The position numbers and the translations under genes are program-made. The notes below the pieces were generated by a model, which was not told the DNA's origin, searched no databases, and worked only from the letters and a program-made list of their open reading frames with translations. From an uncultured Ignavibacteria bacterium (GTDB lineage Bacteria; Bacteroidota; Ignavibacteria; Tepidaquicellales; OLB5), in assembly GCA_937873695.1 (NCBI GenBank), contig CALMYL010000017.1, positions 62,001 to 126,000 on the forward strand: DNA of 64,000 bases. The letters are read 5' to 3'. Positions 36,925 through 45,534 of this stretch are shown here, in pieces. Every line of letters starts with the position of its first letter. Within the stretch, counting starts at the first letter, position 1.

Positions 36925-37713
36925 TCACTTGTGTTTCCACTCAGGTTTACGTTTTTCAACGAAGGCATTCATGCCTTCTTTCATATCATCGCTTGCAAAT
37001 AGCAGGTAAAATGCTTTGCGCTCGTACTCCAAGCCGCTTTCAACCGTGGTATCAAATGATTTCAGAATAGAATCCTTCGCCATCTGCAGGGCCATTTGCG
37101 GCATTGAGGCAATTTCCATAGCAAGCGCCTGGGCTTCCTCTAGGAATACTTCATCATCAGCAAGTCTTGTAACAAGCCCTGCTTCGAACATTTCGCGGGC
37201 AGTGTACATTCTGCCTGTTAATATCATTTCCATTGCGCGGGCTTTGCCGATTGCGCGCGTTAAGCGCTGCGTGCCGCCGGCACCCGGTATGATGCCAAGC
37301 TTAATTTCCGGCTGGCCGAATTTAGTGCATTCCGCGGCGACTATCATATCGCATGCCATGGTAAGCTCGCACCCGCCGCCGAGTACGAATCCGGAGGTTG
37401 CGGCGATAATTGGTTTTTTTATCTTGCGAATCTTATCCCACACAGAAAACTGGTCGCGGATATGCATATCGATGGCTGATTGTGTTGCCATTTCCTTAAT
37501 ATCGGCTCCCGCGGCAAATGCCTTTGCGCTGCCGGTGATTATTATGCAGCCAATTTCAGCATCCTTATCAAATGCTTCGAGTGTGCTGACAAGCTCACCC
37601 ATTAGCTCGATATTTAATGCATTTAATACATCGGGGCGGTTTAGCTGAATCTGCCCGACCTTTAATCCTTTAGGATTATCTAATTTTGTGACTAATATGT
37701 TTTTGTAATCCAT
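36925..37713 (-). CDS. Enoyl-CoA hydratase/isomerase (crotonase family)
   Basis: A 262-residue crotonase-fold enzyme hydrating trans-2-enoyl-CoA in fatty acid or amino acid breakdown. The CoA/oxyanion segment AFAAGADIKEM is at about 64-74, and a second oxyanion segment GGGCELTMACDMI is near 110. The catalytic Glu lies in GQPEIKLGIIPGAGGTQRL. Both Glu positions of true hydratases appear to be present. It begins a run of minus-strand genes leading through the trypsin-TPR gene to sdhAB; a metabolic link to succinate dehydrogenase is possible but not shown. Confidence 0.92.
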   Translation of the reverse strand: MDYKNILVTKLDNPKGLKVGQIQLNRPDVLNALNIELMGELVSTLEAFDKDAEIGCIIITGSAKAFAAGADIKEMATQSAIDMHIRDQFSVWDKIRKIKKPIIAATSGFVLGGGCELTMACDMIVAAECTKFGQPEIKLGIIPGAGGTQRLTRAIGKARAMEMILTGRMYTAREMFEAGLVTRLADDEVFLEEAQALAMEIASMPQMALQMAKDSILKSFDTTVESGLEYERKAFYLLFASDDMKEGMNAFVEKRKPEWKHK

Positions 37714-37727
37714 TTTATAATGATTTG

Positions 37728-37745
37728 TCCCCGCGAAGGCGGGGA
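37728..37745. repeat. Short GC-rich palindrome in the gap upstream of the crotonase gene
   Basis: TCCCCGC (37728-37734) pairs with GCGGGGA (37739-37745) around GAAG. It stands out in a 198-bp AT-rich gap (37714-37911). It resembles short dispersed palindromes of related genomes. A role as a terminator for the minus-strand zinc-ribbon gene is less likely because no T run follows. Confidence 0.5.
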
Positions 37746-37911
37746 ACTCCGGTTCTAAGCGATGCGATAAATTTGAGTCATTTAATGAATCTCATTTATC
37801 TGATAAAATTAGCGGAAAATATCTGAATTTTGCTTATTTAAAGCACAAATTTAAGGAAAATAGGTGATAGTTACAATATAATAAGGATATTAGGGCAGTA
37901 TCAGTAATTTC

Positions 37912-38223
37912 TTAAGAGTTTTTCATCTTATAAAACTCTGAATTTTTGATCTTTTCCTCGTCGCCAATTTCAAGAATATCAAGCTTGCCAAGGAACTGAA
38001 CATTTGCGCCTTCCTTTATCTCAACTCCGCCCTTTATCGTGACGTTTGAGGTTTTGCCAAACACAACATTTGCGCCCTTGCCGATAATTACTTTCGGTTT
38101 CGCAGATTCCGGTTCGCTTACATGGTATGTAGTTGAGCAGTAATTACACTTAATTTTGCTCTCGCCAAGCTCAGTAAAATCATGTGAGCCGCATTGCGTG
38201 CATTGGTATTTTTGCAGGTTCAT
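37912..38223 (-). CDS. Small zinc-ribbon protein
   Basis: A 103-residue cytosolic protein. Residues 8-33 hold a zinc ribbon with CTQCGS and CNYCST (two CxxC knuckles about 16 residues apart). After a linker, residues 44-80 form a short repeated beta pattern (IGKGANVVFGKTSNVTIKGG and later EIKEGANVQFLGKLDI), possibly a small beta-solenoid. The function is unknown; binding nucleic acid or another protein is possible. It stands alone between the crotonase and the DMT transporter genes. Confidence 0.6.
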   Translation of the reverse strand: MNLQKYQCTQCGSHDFTELGESKIKCNYCSTTYHVSEPESAKPKVIIGKGANVVFGKTSNVTIKGGVEIKEGANVQFLGKLDILEIGDEEKIKNSEFYKMKNS

Positions 38224-38314
38224 TTGATAGTTTACAATTTATAGTTGACAGTTGATAAATATATAACTTTATTTGCTCATTGTTAATTGTTCAATGATAT
38301 TTGTTAATTGTAAT

Positions 38315-39199
38315 TTACTCTATAATCAAACTTTTTTCTTTCTTACTAAAGTTGCGCCATATGATCGCAGCAAAGATTATGAGTCCGCCGAATATTGAGT
38401 AAATTGAAGGCATCTCACCGATTCCTACAAATACCCATATCGGGTTAAATATCGCTTCGAGTGTTGCTATGATCATTGATTCCGTTGCGGATACATATTT
38501 AATGCCTTCATTAAAAATAATATAACTAACGCCTATCTGAATTGCGCCCATGTAAAGCAGTATTAATGATTGGGTAAGGTCAAGTTTAAAATCAGGGAAC
38601 ACCACAAAGAACGCAATTACCGCAACCAGCACATTACCCATTATCACGTTGTTGAGAGTGTTATCGTTTTTATGTTTAACTTTTTTGTATTTAAGCAGGA
38701 GACTGAACATCGCAAAACACATTCCCGAGGCAATTGCAAGCAGGTTGCCGTAAATGTTGCCAAGCTCCAGCTTGCCGAAGAAAAAAAGCATCATCCCGAA
38801 AATACAAATGATAATTGTAACTACATTTCTGGAATTGAATTTGGTTTTAAGGAAAAGCGGCTCAAGTACCACGAGATACATAGGAGCTGTGAACTGCAGG
38901 AAAATAGCGTTTGCCGCAGTAGTCATTTTAGTGGCAAGCACAAAAAGTATAAGTATCCCCGCGTAGAAAATTGCGGCGAAGTTAGAGACTTTATCGAATT
39001 CAAACTTCAGCTTTTTTTTGCGCGCCATGGTTATGAAAAAAACCGTAAGCGCCGCAATTAGAGACCGGAAGAAAGATATCTGGTATGCGTTAATGGTAAG
39101 GTATTTGATGAAGAATCCGCTTGTGCTCCACAGGAATGCCGTGAAGGAAATGTAAAGCAATCCTTTTCGATGGGCAGGTATATTCATACTCTTGAGCAT
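38315..39199 (-). CDS. EamA/DMT family transporter
   Basis: A 294-residue protein with ten membrane helices in two EamA repeats (about 13-145 and 155-285). The first repeat has WSTSGFFIKYL and the SFFRSLIAALTVFFI helix. The second has the paired SYIIFNEGIKYVSATESMIIATLEAIFNPIWVF pattern, where the last helix pair carries the conserved E-x-P/N region. Such proteins export amino acids, metabolites or drugs. The substrate is unknown. The 5' end at 39199 is followed upstream by the inverted repeat at 39240-39343. Confidence 0.85.
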   Translation of the reverse strand: MLKSMNIPAHRKGLLYISFTAFLWSTSGFFIKYLTINAYQISFFRSLIAALTVFFITMARKKKLKFEFDKVSNFAAIFYAGILILFVLATKMTTAANAIFLQFTAPMYLVVLEPLFLKTKFNSRNVVTIIICIFGMMLFFFGKLELGNIYGNLLAIASGMCFAMFSLLLKYKKVKHKNDNTLNNVIMGNVLVAVIAFFVVFPDFKLDLTQSLILLYMGAIQIGVSYIIFNEGIKYVSATESMIIATLEAIFNPIWVFVGIGEMPSIYSIFGGLIIFAAIIWRNFSKKEKSLIIE

Positions 39200-39239
39200 G
39201 ATGCAATATCCTTGAAAAAATAAAGTTATGCAATGAAAG

Positions 39240-39343
39240 CCCTCACCCCCAGTCCCCTCTCCCGGAGGGAGAGGGGAGCAATGTACGAAAAATTTTGAAT
39301 GATCTCCCCCCTCTCCTTTCAGGAGAGGGGTAGGGGGTGAGGT
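39240..39343. repeat. Composite inverted repeat, CCCCTCTC/GAGAGGGG family
   Basis: CCCTCACCCCC (39240-39250) at the left and GGGGGTGAGG (39333-39342) at the right form inverted ends. The inner part holds a near-perfect palindrome, CCCCTCTCCC against GGGAGAGGGG (39254-39276), and a second CCTCTCCTTTCAGGAGAGG stem (39310-39328). It is GC-rich in an AT-rich gap between divergent genes. It shares the CCCCTCTC core with the element inside the M14 gene at 41412-41453, so both may be copies of one dispersed family. Confidence 0.65.
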
Positions 39344-39353
39344 TTAAAATTAT

Positions 39354-39361
39354 TATATTTG
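39354..39361 (+). promoter_or_regulatory. Candidate -7 box for the DUF3667-like gene
   Basis: TATATTTG matches TAnnTTTG and ends only four bases before the ATG at 39366. If real, the transcript would be leaderless or nearly so. Confidence 0.3.
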
Positions 39362-39365
39362 CATC

Positions 39366-40139
39366 ATGGAAACATGTTCGAATTGCGGAGTTGAGATTTC
39401 CGGCAAATACTGCCCGGAATGCGGGCAAGGGAAAGTCAAACGCCTGGAGGTAAAGACCATCCTGCATGATGTAACACACGGCATACTGCATTGGGAAAAC
39501 TCAATACTTAAGACCTTTAAGAGCCTGTTGCTTAAACCCGGCTTAACGGCAAAAGATTACATTGAAGGCAGAAGGAAACATTTTGTGAAACCCTTTTCAT
39601 ATTTCATTTTCATGCAGACCCTGTTTGTAGTAGTATTCCACCGCATGAGTGAAAAGTATTTTGCATTCCTTAACTATACGATAAAAAGCGACAGCGATAA
39701 AGTGCAGGAAAGGGTAATTGAAATTCAGCATGTTGTATCGCAATACGTCAATTACCTGAATTACTTTATGCCCGTTTTTTTCGCGTTCTTTTTATACCTG
39801 TTTTTCAGAAAGAAAAAGGGAATTAACTATGCCGAAGCACTTGCGGCATCATTCTACTGGGTGGCAACTACTCTGGTATTTTCAATAGTGCTGATGCTTC
39901 TTTCAATGATAGATATCAGGTTCTGGAATGCGCGCTTTTTTGTTAATATGACGTATTACGTTATTGCTGTAAAAACCTTTTCAGATCTATCATGGGGAAG
40001 AGGTATTCTTAAAGGATTCTCGGTGGCAATGCTCAGCTACATTGCGTTTGTTCTGTTTGTATCCATACTTGCCTTGTGTTACCTGCAATTTGTAATGGGT
40101 ATAAATGTGCTGCAGATATTTGGATATTATTCGCAATAA
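39366..40139 (+). CDS. DUF3667-type zinc-ribbon membrane protein
   Basis: A 257-residue protein. An N-terminal zinc ribbon has CSNCG and CPECG (residues 4-8 and 17-21). Next is a short helical region with the family-like LLKPGLTAKDYIEGRRKHFVKPFSYFIF segment (about 56-83), and then about five membrane helices. This layout is that of the DUF3667 family, common in Bacteroidota and of unknown function. The gene is monocistronic, bounded upstream by an inverted repeat and downstream by a terminator shared with the convergent lipoprotein gene. Confidence 0.75.
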   Translation: METCSNCGVEISGKYCPECGQGKVKRLEVKTILHDVTHGILHWENSILKTFKSLLLKPGLTAKDYIEGRRKHFVKPFSYFIFMQTLFVVVFHRMSEKYFAFLNYTIKSDSDKVQERVIEIQHVVSQYVNYLNYFMPVFFAFFLYLFFRKKKGINYAEALAASFYWVATTLVFSIVLMLLSMIDIRFWNARFFVNMTYYVIAVKTFSDLSWGRGILKGFSVAMLSYIAFVLFVSILALCYLQFVMGINVLQIFGYYSQ

Positions 40140-40152
40140 AAAGCAACAGAGA

Positions 40153-40175
40153 AAAGGCGGTTATATACCGCCTTT
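40153..40175. terminator. Bidirectional terminator between convergent genes
   Basis: AAAGGCGGT (40153-40161) pairs with ACCGCCTTT (40167-40175) around TATAT. It sits between the plus-strand stop at 40139 and the minus-strand stop at 40199. A/T-rich flanks on both sides fit use in either direction. Confidence 0.78.
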
Positions 40176-40198
40176 ATAGAATCCTGATACTTGAAAAT

Positions 40199-41200
40199 TC
40201 ACCGGTAATCAGTAAAAAGAGTTATAGGGTTTGAAGCAACTTTTACATTTTCTTTTATCGTCAATGCTTTTGTATCAATCACAGTAACTGATCCATTACC
40301 CTGGTTGCAGACAAGTAAATAATTACCATCACCGGTAAAAACAACATCAACAGGCATAGAAAGCCCGAAAATTGTTTTTGTGACTTTATCTGATGCAGGA
40401 TCTATGATTGTAATTGAATTATCCCTTACATTTGTAACAGCCAGAATTGTATTATCAGGTGAGAACCTGATACCTCTGGGCGAGGGAATATCTTTTATTT
40501 TCAGAATTATCCGATCGCTTGCCAGGTCAATTTTTGCAATTTCAGTTGAGTCATAATTTGCAAGGTAAGCGTATTTTTCATCATTGGTAACTGCAAGGGC
40601 CATCGGTCTTCCGCCCGTTTCGATCTGCTTAACGATGTGCATTGTTTCAGGATCTATTACTTGTATAAAAGGGGTGAAGATCTGCGGCATATAAATTTTA
40701 TCCTGATTTTTCACATAATACATAATTCCCGTACTTATCTCTTTCAATTCTAAAATACTGTTATCGGTGGTATTAATGACACTTATTCCGTTTGAAGACT
40801 GGTGAGAAACCAATACTTTGTTTTTAGCAGGCAGCTCAAAGATTGTATGAGGATGTTCTGTGGTTTTGAGATAAGTGATCTTTTTGTTAGTTTTGGCATC
40901 AAATACTGTAATATCATTTGAGTTAAAATTAGCTATGTAACCTTTGCTTCCGTCTTTTAGGATGAGCATCGCGCAGGGTCCCTTGCCTGCCGGAATTTTC
41001 CCGATCAGTTTCATACCCGAAGGATTAAGCACTGTAACAAAATCACCGGCTATATGAGGAATATAAATTAATCCGGGTTCTCCCAGATTCTCATACTGGT
41101 CCGGCAGAATGTAATTTTTCTGTTCTGTTGTGAATTTATCGTTACTGCATGAACAGAGAATGAACGAAACAATCATGAACAACAAGGTCAAGTGTTTCAT
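40199..41200 (-). CDS. YncE/YVTN-type beta-propeller lipoprotein
   Basis: A 333-residue lipoprotein with signal peptide MKHLTLLFMIVSFILCSC and an acylated Cys near residue 17-19. Seven propeller blades of about 42 residues follow, carrying the YVTN-like pattern GYIANFNSNDITVFDAKT, AYLANYDSTEIAKIDLAS and LVCNQGNGSVTVIDTKA. Such proteins are common surface or periplasmic propellers; some bind DNA or metals, and the function here is not known. It lies 27 bp downstream of an M14 T9SS carboxypeptidase on the same strand and may be cotranscribed. Confidence 0.8.
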   Translation of the reverse strand: MKHLTLLFMIVSFILCSCSNDKFTTEQKNYILPDQYENLGEPGLIYIPHIAGDFVTVLNPSGMKLIGKIPAGKGPCAMLILKDGSKGYIANFNSNDITVFDAKTNKKITYLKTTEHPHTIFELPAKNKVLVSHQSSNGISVINTTDNSILELKEISTGIMYYVKNQDKIYMPQIFTPFIQVIDPETMHIVKQIETGGRPMALAVTNDEKYAYLANYDSTEIAKIDLASDRIILKIKDIPSPRGIRFSPDNTILAVTNVRDNSITIIDPASDKVTKTIFGLSMPVDVVFTGDGNYLLVCNQGNGSVTVIDTKALTIKENVKVASNPITLFTDYR

Positions 41201-41227
41201 GGATATATGTATTAAGTTTACGAATTA

Positions 41228-42985
41228 TTACTTAAGCAAAATCATTTTATTTACTGCTGTGAATTCACCCGCGGTTAATTTGTAAAAATATATACCGCTG
41301 GGGTAGTTTGATGCATCCCATTGATACTCATAAGTTCCGGGTTTTAGTTTGCTGTTTACCAGTAAGGCAATTTCATTGCCGAGGACGTCATAAATTTTCA
41401 GAGATGTAAACACACCCCGTCCGGCTTCGCCGGACACCCCTCTCGAGAGGGGAATATTAAAATTAATTGTAGTAACCGGATTGAAGGGATTTGGGTAGTT
41501 CTGATATAGCCTGTATTCTTGCGGAATTTCACTATTTCCGCTGTTCCCGGTGGTTATAGGTCTTAGCGGTACGTTCAATACAGTCGCCTGGTCATTAATT
41601 GCGGCAACATTCTGTACAGTTTTGCTGTAATAGCCGGGAGCGGAAAAAGTGAGATTGTATGTGCCGGCAATTATCATCCTGTAATACATGCCGAATAAAC
41701 TATCTGAATATACTTCAGAGCTGTCCATATCAAATCCCGTGATTGTAACTTTTGCTTTTAAGGGAGCGTTTGTAAGTGAATCGGTTACTTTGCCATTAAT
41801 ACCATATTGAACCTGTTCCAAGTAAGCAATAAGTGATCTGTAAAGATAATCCCAATGCGCAGGAAGCTGTGCCGGAGGAAGTAGCTTTGTATCTGAAATT
41901 TCGATAGTGCATTCCCTGCCGTGTCTGTAATATATCTGGTAATCCTGCCTTGAACTGTGTACATAATACCATGCATAACCGTTGGTTATGCCGTTCACGT
42001 ATTCATTCATATAATTTGAAGGCGCATATGTGTGAACAGTATCTGCAAATTTGCGTGATACTCTCACCCACCATGCGTCATCGGCCGCAAGTCTTGCCCA
42101 GCAATCCCACGGGTAATTTACAACTTCAGTGCCCCCGTGAAAATTGGCCGAAAGCCGCCAGTAATTCTGCCCTGAAGCATTCATAAAATTAATAATTTCC
42201 GGCTGAAGGTTTGGATTGCCGTAGTAATCAGTTCCGGGATAGTTTCTGTTGAGATCGATATTATTTGCATTCCCCCGAATTGCCCCGTTGACCGTGCTGT
42301 TACCGCTGCGATAAGTGCCATCGGGATTGCCCAGCGGATTTATCCAGATCTCTGTACTATTGATAAGATTGGTATACTGTGAGACAGATCCGTAACCTGT
42401 TAAAAGAGTATTGATGAGCCTTAGCATAAGTACATAACCTGTAGTTTCATCTCCGTGCATTGAGGAAGTGTACATTACTTTGGGTTCCGGTTCAGGCGTA
42501 TTCACATTATCTGATAAAACTGCAAACATGATTTGTCTGCCCTGCACAGTTGTTCCGATGTTTACTATTCTGCACAGGTTGGGATAACTTGCCGCAAACT
42601 GATTCATCATAGCGACATAAGCCTCGTATGTAGGGTACGAGTCCCATTCCATTAACTCAGCCGGTGAATCTTTCATATTAAGATCGAAATTCACATCACC
42701 CGGATGAGGAAGCACGGTGAACGGGATACACAGTTTTAAGAATTCTTCGAATTCACGTCTGTTTGCATAAGCGAAAACTGTTTCTCCTTTTACATTATCA
42801 ACAGAAATGATCTTCGATATTTCATTTATCCTTGCTTTATCAAAAACTTCAAAGGAAAAATAAACTTCCCCTTTTGAATCAAGATATTCATATGCCTTCT
42901 GCTTTTCAGAAGAATTATTTTGAGTGAATGAATTGCAGGGTAAGAGAACTGACAAAATAAATATAACTATTAGAGTATTTTTCAT
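41228..42985 (-). CDS. Secreted M14 carboxypeptidase with regulatory-like and T9SS sorting domains
   Basis: A 585-residue exported protease. Signal peptide 1-21 (CNSFTQ). A short propeptide precedes the M14 domain (about 115-390) with zinc ligands in MHGDETTGY, DLNRNYPG, the third ligand in FHGGTEVVNYPWD and the catalytic Glu in TIEISDTKL. This is closer to the metazoan-like M14B/CPD type than the two M14 genes at 19574-24604. A CarboxypepD_reg-like beta domain (NGKVTDSLTNAPLKAKVTITGF) follows. The T9SS domain starts with PNPFNP 88 residues from the end, about ten more than in sibling proteins, because of an in-frame repeat at 41412-41453. Confidence 0.88.
   Translation of the reverse strand: MKNTLIVIFILSVLLPCNSFTQNNSSEKQKAYEYLDSKGEVYFSFEVFDKARINEISKIISVDNVKGETVFAYANRREFEEFLKLCIPFTVLPHPGDVNFDLNMKDSPAELMEWDSYPTYEAYVAMMNQFAASYPNLCRIVNIGTTVQGRQIMFAVLSDNVNTPEPEPKVMYTSSMHGDETTGYVLMLRLINTLLTGYGSVSQYTNLINSTEIWINPLGNPDGTYRSGNSTVNGAIRGNANNIDLNRNYPGTDYYGNPNLQPEIINFMNASGQNYWRLSANFHGGTEVVNYPWDCWARLAADDAWWVRVSRKFADTVHTYAPSNYMNEYVNGITNGYAWYYVHSSRQDYQIYYRHGRECTIEISDTKLLPPAQLPAHWDYLYRSLIAYLEQVQYGINGKVTDSLTNAPLKAKVTITGFDMDSSEVYSDSLFGMYYRMIIAGTYNLTFSAPGYYSKTVQNVAAINDQATVLNVPLRPITTGNSGNSEIPQEYRLYQNYPNPFNPVTTINFNIPLSRGVSGEAGRGVFTSLKIYDVLGNEIALLVNSKLKPGTYEYQWDASNYPSGIYFYKLTAGEFTAVNKMILLK
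41412..41453. repeat. Palindromic dispersed element inserted in frame inside a coding sequence
   Basis: Two perfect palindromes stand side by side: GTCCGGC/GCCGGAC with a TTC loop (41419-41435) and the 16-bp CCCCTCTCGAGAGGGG (41437-41452). On the minus strand it encodes PLSRGVSGEAGRGVF within the sorting domain of the M14 gene, between two strands. The reading frame is kept. Its base composition differs strongly from the flanks. Confidence 0.7.
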
Positions 42986-43118
42986 TGGTGTATTAACTTA
43001 GAAATCATAATAATTCAATATAAAATACAGCTTAAATATAGATTAATCCTATGACTTTATACAATTTAAAGTATGATAATTATATATAAGGAAATGCTGA
43101 ATTATTGCAAAAATCAAT

Positions 43119-43149
43119 AAAAAAAGGCCGTTTTTAAACCAGCCTTTGA
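43119..43149 (-). terminator. Terminator after the TonB-dependent receptor gene
   Basis: On the minus strand AAAGGC pairs with GCCTTT (43142-43147 and 43123-43128), with an inner GTTT/AAAC pairing. A run of T follows (the A run at 43119-43125 on plus). It lies about 20 bases beyond the stop at 43169, so the receptor and the M14 gene downstream are probably separate transcripts. Confidence 0.78.
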
Positions 43150-43168
43150 AGTAAATGAAAACTGTAAG

Positions 43169-45454
43169 TTAAAATTCTGCGCTTATACCGATTGTTGGAA
43201 GGATTCCAAGATTTTTATTGGTTTCAATTTCACGCTTAAACGGATTCCATTCGTATTGGTAAACATTCTGTTTATTGTAAATATTCTGTATATCAACATA
43301 TGTTGTGAGAGTCCACGCTTTAAAAATGAATTTCTTCTCAGCTCTCACATCAAGCCTGTGATAAACAGGAAGTGTTTCAGTATTATACAGGTCATAATTT
43401 ATGCTGCCGTCTGAGGGGTTAATCGGTGTGTAGGGTCTTCCTCCTGCAATACGGAACTTTGCGCTGAATTCCCATGAAGTACCCAGTTTATATCCTCCGT
43501 TTATGTTTGCAACAAATCGGTTATCCCAGTCAGATCTTCTTTCAATGCCGTCGTATGCTTTATATTTAACATCGCTGCATGAAAAGCTGAGAGTTCCGTA
43601 GAAATTGTTAGTCAGGGCTTTCTGCAGGAATATTTCAAACCCTTTTGCGTTGCCTGTGCCTTCGCTTCTGAGCTCTTCGAGTCCAAAAGAATTCTGAGTT
43701 TCAAATCCGCTGTTGTTAGCAAGTATAAGGTATGGCCTGCTTACACTCACCGGGTAATACCTGTAATCTTTGTAATATCCTTCAATTGTTAATCGTGTGC
43801 TTTCATCCAGCAGGTATTCGATGCCTGCAATGTAATGGTCAGCCCTGATATCCCTGAGATCTTTGTTTTTTTCTGAGCCAACTATCCATATATTGGAGGG
43901 TGACTGGTGAAAAATACCATAAGCAAGGTTGACTGAAAATACAGGAGTAATTGTTATTGCAAGACTTGTTCTTGGAGAGATATAACTTTTTTTGTTTATA
44001 AGATCGAAGTAATCATATCTTATTCCTGCGGTGAGCTTCAATCTCTTCATAAAGCTCTGTACAACTTCCGCGTACGCAAAAGCTTTGTAAGTGTTTATGT
44101 TTTCAAGTATAGTAACTGCCGGAACTATGATATTATTGCCTGTATTGGGATCGATATAGTAAAGCGTATCAGCTTTTTTATCGATATCGTAATTCAGCTT
44201 CAATCTTTTACCGGCTCCGCCAAGCGAGATGAATGTGCTGCTGCCAAGGCGGCTGCTGTAGTCAAGCTTCAGCTGAACATCACTTTCTTTGGAATCATTT
44301 CGGAACACTTCTGTGAAATTACTATCTCTTTGAGAAAAATTATAATTGGAAAAATTCCTTGCGACTGATGTTATTAAAAATGAATTCTTGTTCAAAAGAG
44401 TTTTCCATAATATTCCCGCTGAATAACTGTTCTGATTGTTCTTAAGAATATCAAGATTGTTTTGTTTCTTTTCTTCGGTATCATTGTTGAACCTTACTTT
44501 ATCAAGCGCGCCAAATGAGTTAAATTCAACAAAATTTTTGTCATTAAGTTTAAAGTCGGCCTTCGCCTGGAAATCGGTATATTCCGGAACGAATGAAAAT
44601 CCCGCTGCGTTAAAGATAAGATCAAGGTAACTTCTCCTTGCTGAAATTAACCAGCTTGAACGGTTCTTTTTTGAGATCGGACCTTCAAAATTCGCCCCGA
44701 AACCCGTACCGCTTAAATTTATTTTACCGAAGAATTTTTCGTAACTGCCTGCGCGCTGTTCAATTTCCACAACAGATGAGAGTTTATCTCCATATTTTGC
44801 GCTGAAACCGCCGGTGAGGAAGTTCACATTCCTTACAAAATCAAGGTTGAGTACACTTACGGGTCCGCCTGTTGCACCCTGAGAGCCGAAATGATTAATA
44901 TTATTCACTTCGAAGCCGTCAACTACAAACAGGTTTTCAGCGGGTGAGCCGCCGCGAACCAGCAAGTCATTTCTGCCGTCTGATGTGAGTGAGATTCCCG
45001 GGAGCGACTGGATAACTCTGCCAATATCTTCAAGTCCGCCCGGGAAGCGGCGGATCTCTTCAAAAGTAAGCGATTTATAAGATGTTGTGACATCACCTGG
45101 TTTTTGGAATCTTGAATCTTCAATGACCACTTCTTCCGTTGATATCCCCTGAAGCTCAATGATCAATTCTCTTTCAATTCCCGTTGAAATTACAACATCG
45201 GTTTGAATATATTTTTGATATGATGCGGAACTGAACTCAACCTCGTATGTGCCGACAGGAATTCCTGTTAATCGAAAACTGCCATCTTCCTTTGACCTGG
45301 TTTTAAGGTCTGTCCCCAGGATCTGAATATTAATATCTTTTAAGAATGACTGGGTGTATTTATCAATGATAATACCGTTTAAAACGCCCGTTTGCTGTGA
45401 GAAAAGTGGATATATTGAAAAAACCAGTATAAAAACAGTAGTTAATCTTTTCAT
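43169..45454 (-). CDS. TonB-dependent outer-membrane receptor with CarboxypepD-like domain
   Basis: A 761-residue exported protein. Signal peptide 1-19 (YPLFSQ). A carboxypeptidase-regulatory-like domain at 22-105 starts TGVLNGIIIDKYTQ. The plug domain (about 115-220) contains DIGRVIQSLPGISLTSDGRNDLLVRGGSPAENLFVVDG. A 22-stranded barrel follows and ends in Phe (IGISAEF). It should import a ligand such as a siderophore, cobalamin or oligomer using TonB energy. It lacks a SusD partner in the neighbourhood, so it is not a PUL-type SusC pair. The upstream neighbour on the same strand is an unknown helical protein. Confidence 0.9.
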   Translation of the reverse strand: MKRLTTVFILVFSIYPLFSQQTGVLNGIIIDKYTQSFLKDINIQILGTDLKTRSKEDGSFRLTGIPVGTYEVEFSSASYQKYIQTDVVISTGIERELIIELQGISTEEVVIEDSRFQKPGDVTTSYKSLTFEEIRRFPGGLEDIGRVIQSLPGISLTSDGRNDLLVRGGSPAENLFVVDGFEVNNINHFGSQGATGGPVSVLNLDFVRNVNFLTGGFSAKYGDKLSSVVEIEQRAGSYEKFFGKINLSGTGFGANFEGPISKKNRSSWLISARRSYLDLIFNAAGFSFVPEYTDFQAKADFKLNDKNFVEFNSFGALDKVRFNNDTEEKKQNNLDILKNNQNSYSAGILWKTLLNKNSFLITSVARNFSNYNFSQRDSNFTEVFRNDSKESDVQLKLDYSSRLGSSTFISLGGAGKRLKLNYDIDKKADTLYYIDPNTGNNIIVPAVTILENINTYKAFAYAEVVQSFMKRLKLTAGIRYDYFDLINKKSYISPRTSLAITITPVFSVNLAYGIFHQSPSNIWIVGSEKNKDLRDIRADHYIAGIEYLLDESTRLTIEGYYKDYRYYPVSVSRPYLILANNSGFETQNSFGLEELRSEGTGNAKGFEIFLQKALTNNFYGTLSFSCSDVKYKAYDGIERRSDWDNRFVANINGGYKLGTSWEFSAKFRIAGGRPYTPINPSDGSINYDLYNTETLPVYHRLDVRAEKKFIFKAWTLTTYVDIQNIYNKQNVYQYEWNPFKREIETNKNLGILPTIGISAEF

Positions 45455-45534
45455 TTATGTATTTAATTGGGAAAATCGGGATTGTTACACACTAATAAAC
45501 GATAGGTTTTCCGCTAAAAGTTCCTGTAAGTTCA

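Noticed and set aside
37016-37648. 210-residue plus-strand open frame opposite the crotonase gene
   Set aside because: The minus-strand frame is a complete crotonase with catalytic motifs. The opposite frame is Ser/Ile-rich with no family resemblance, typical of an antisense shadow.
36880-38310. Repeated CATTGT/ACAATT-type words in the gaps near 36900 and 38230-38310
   Set aside because: The similarity is short and made of low-complexity AT-rich words; it does not form a clear repeat unit.
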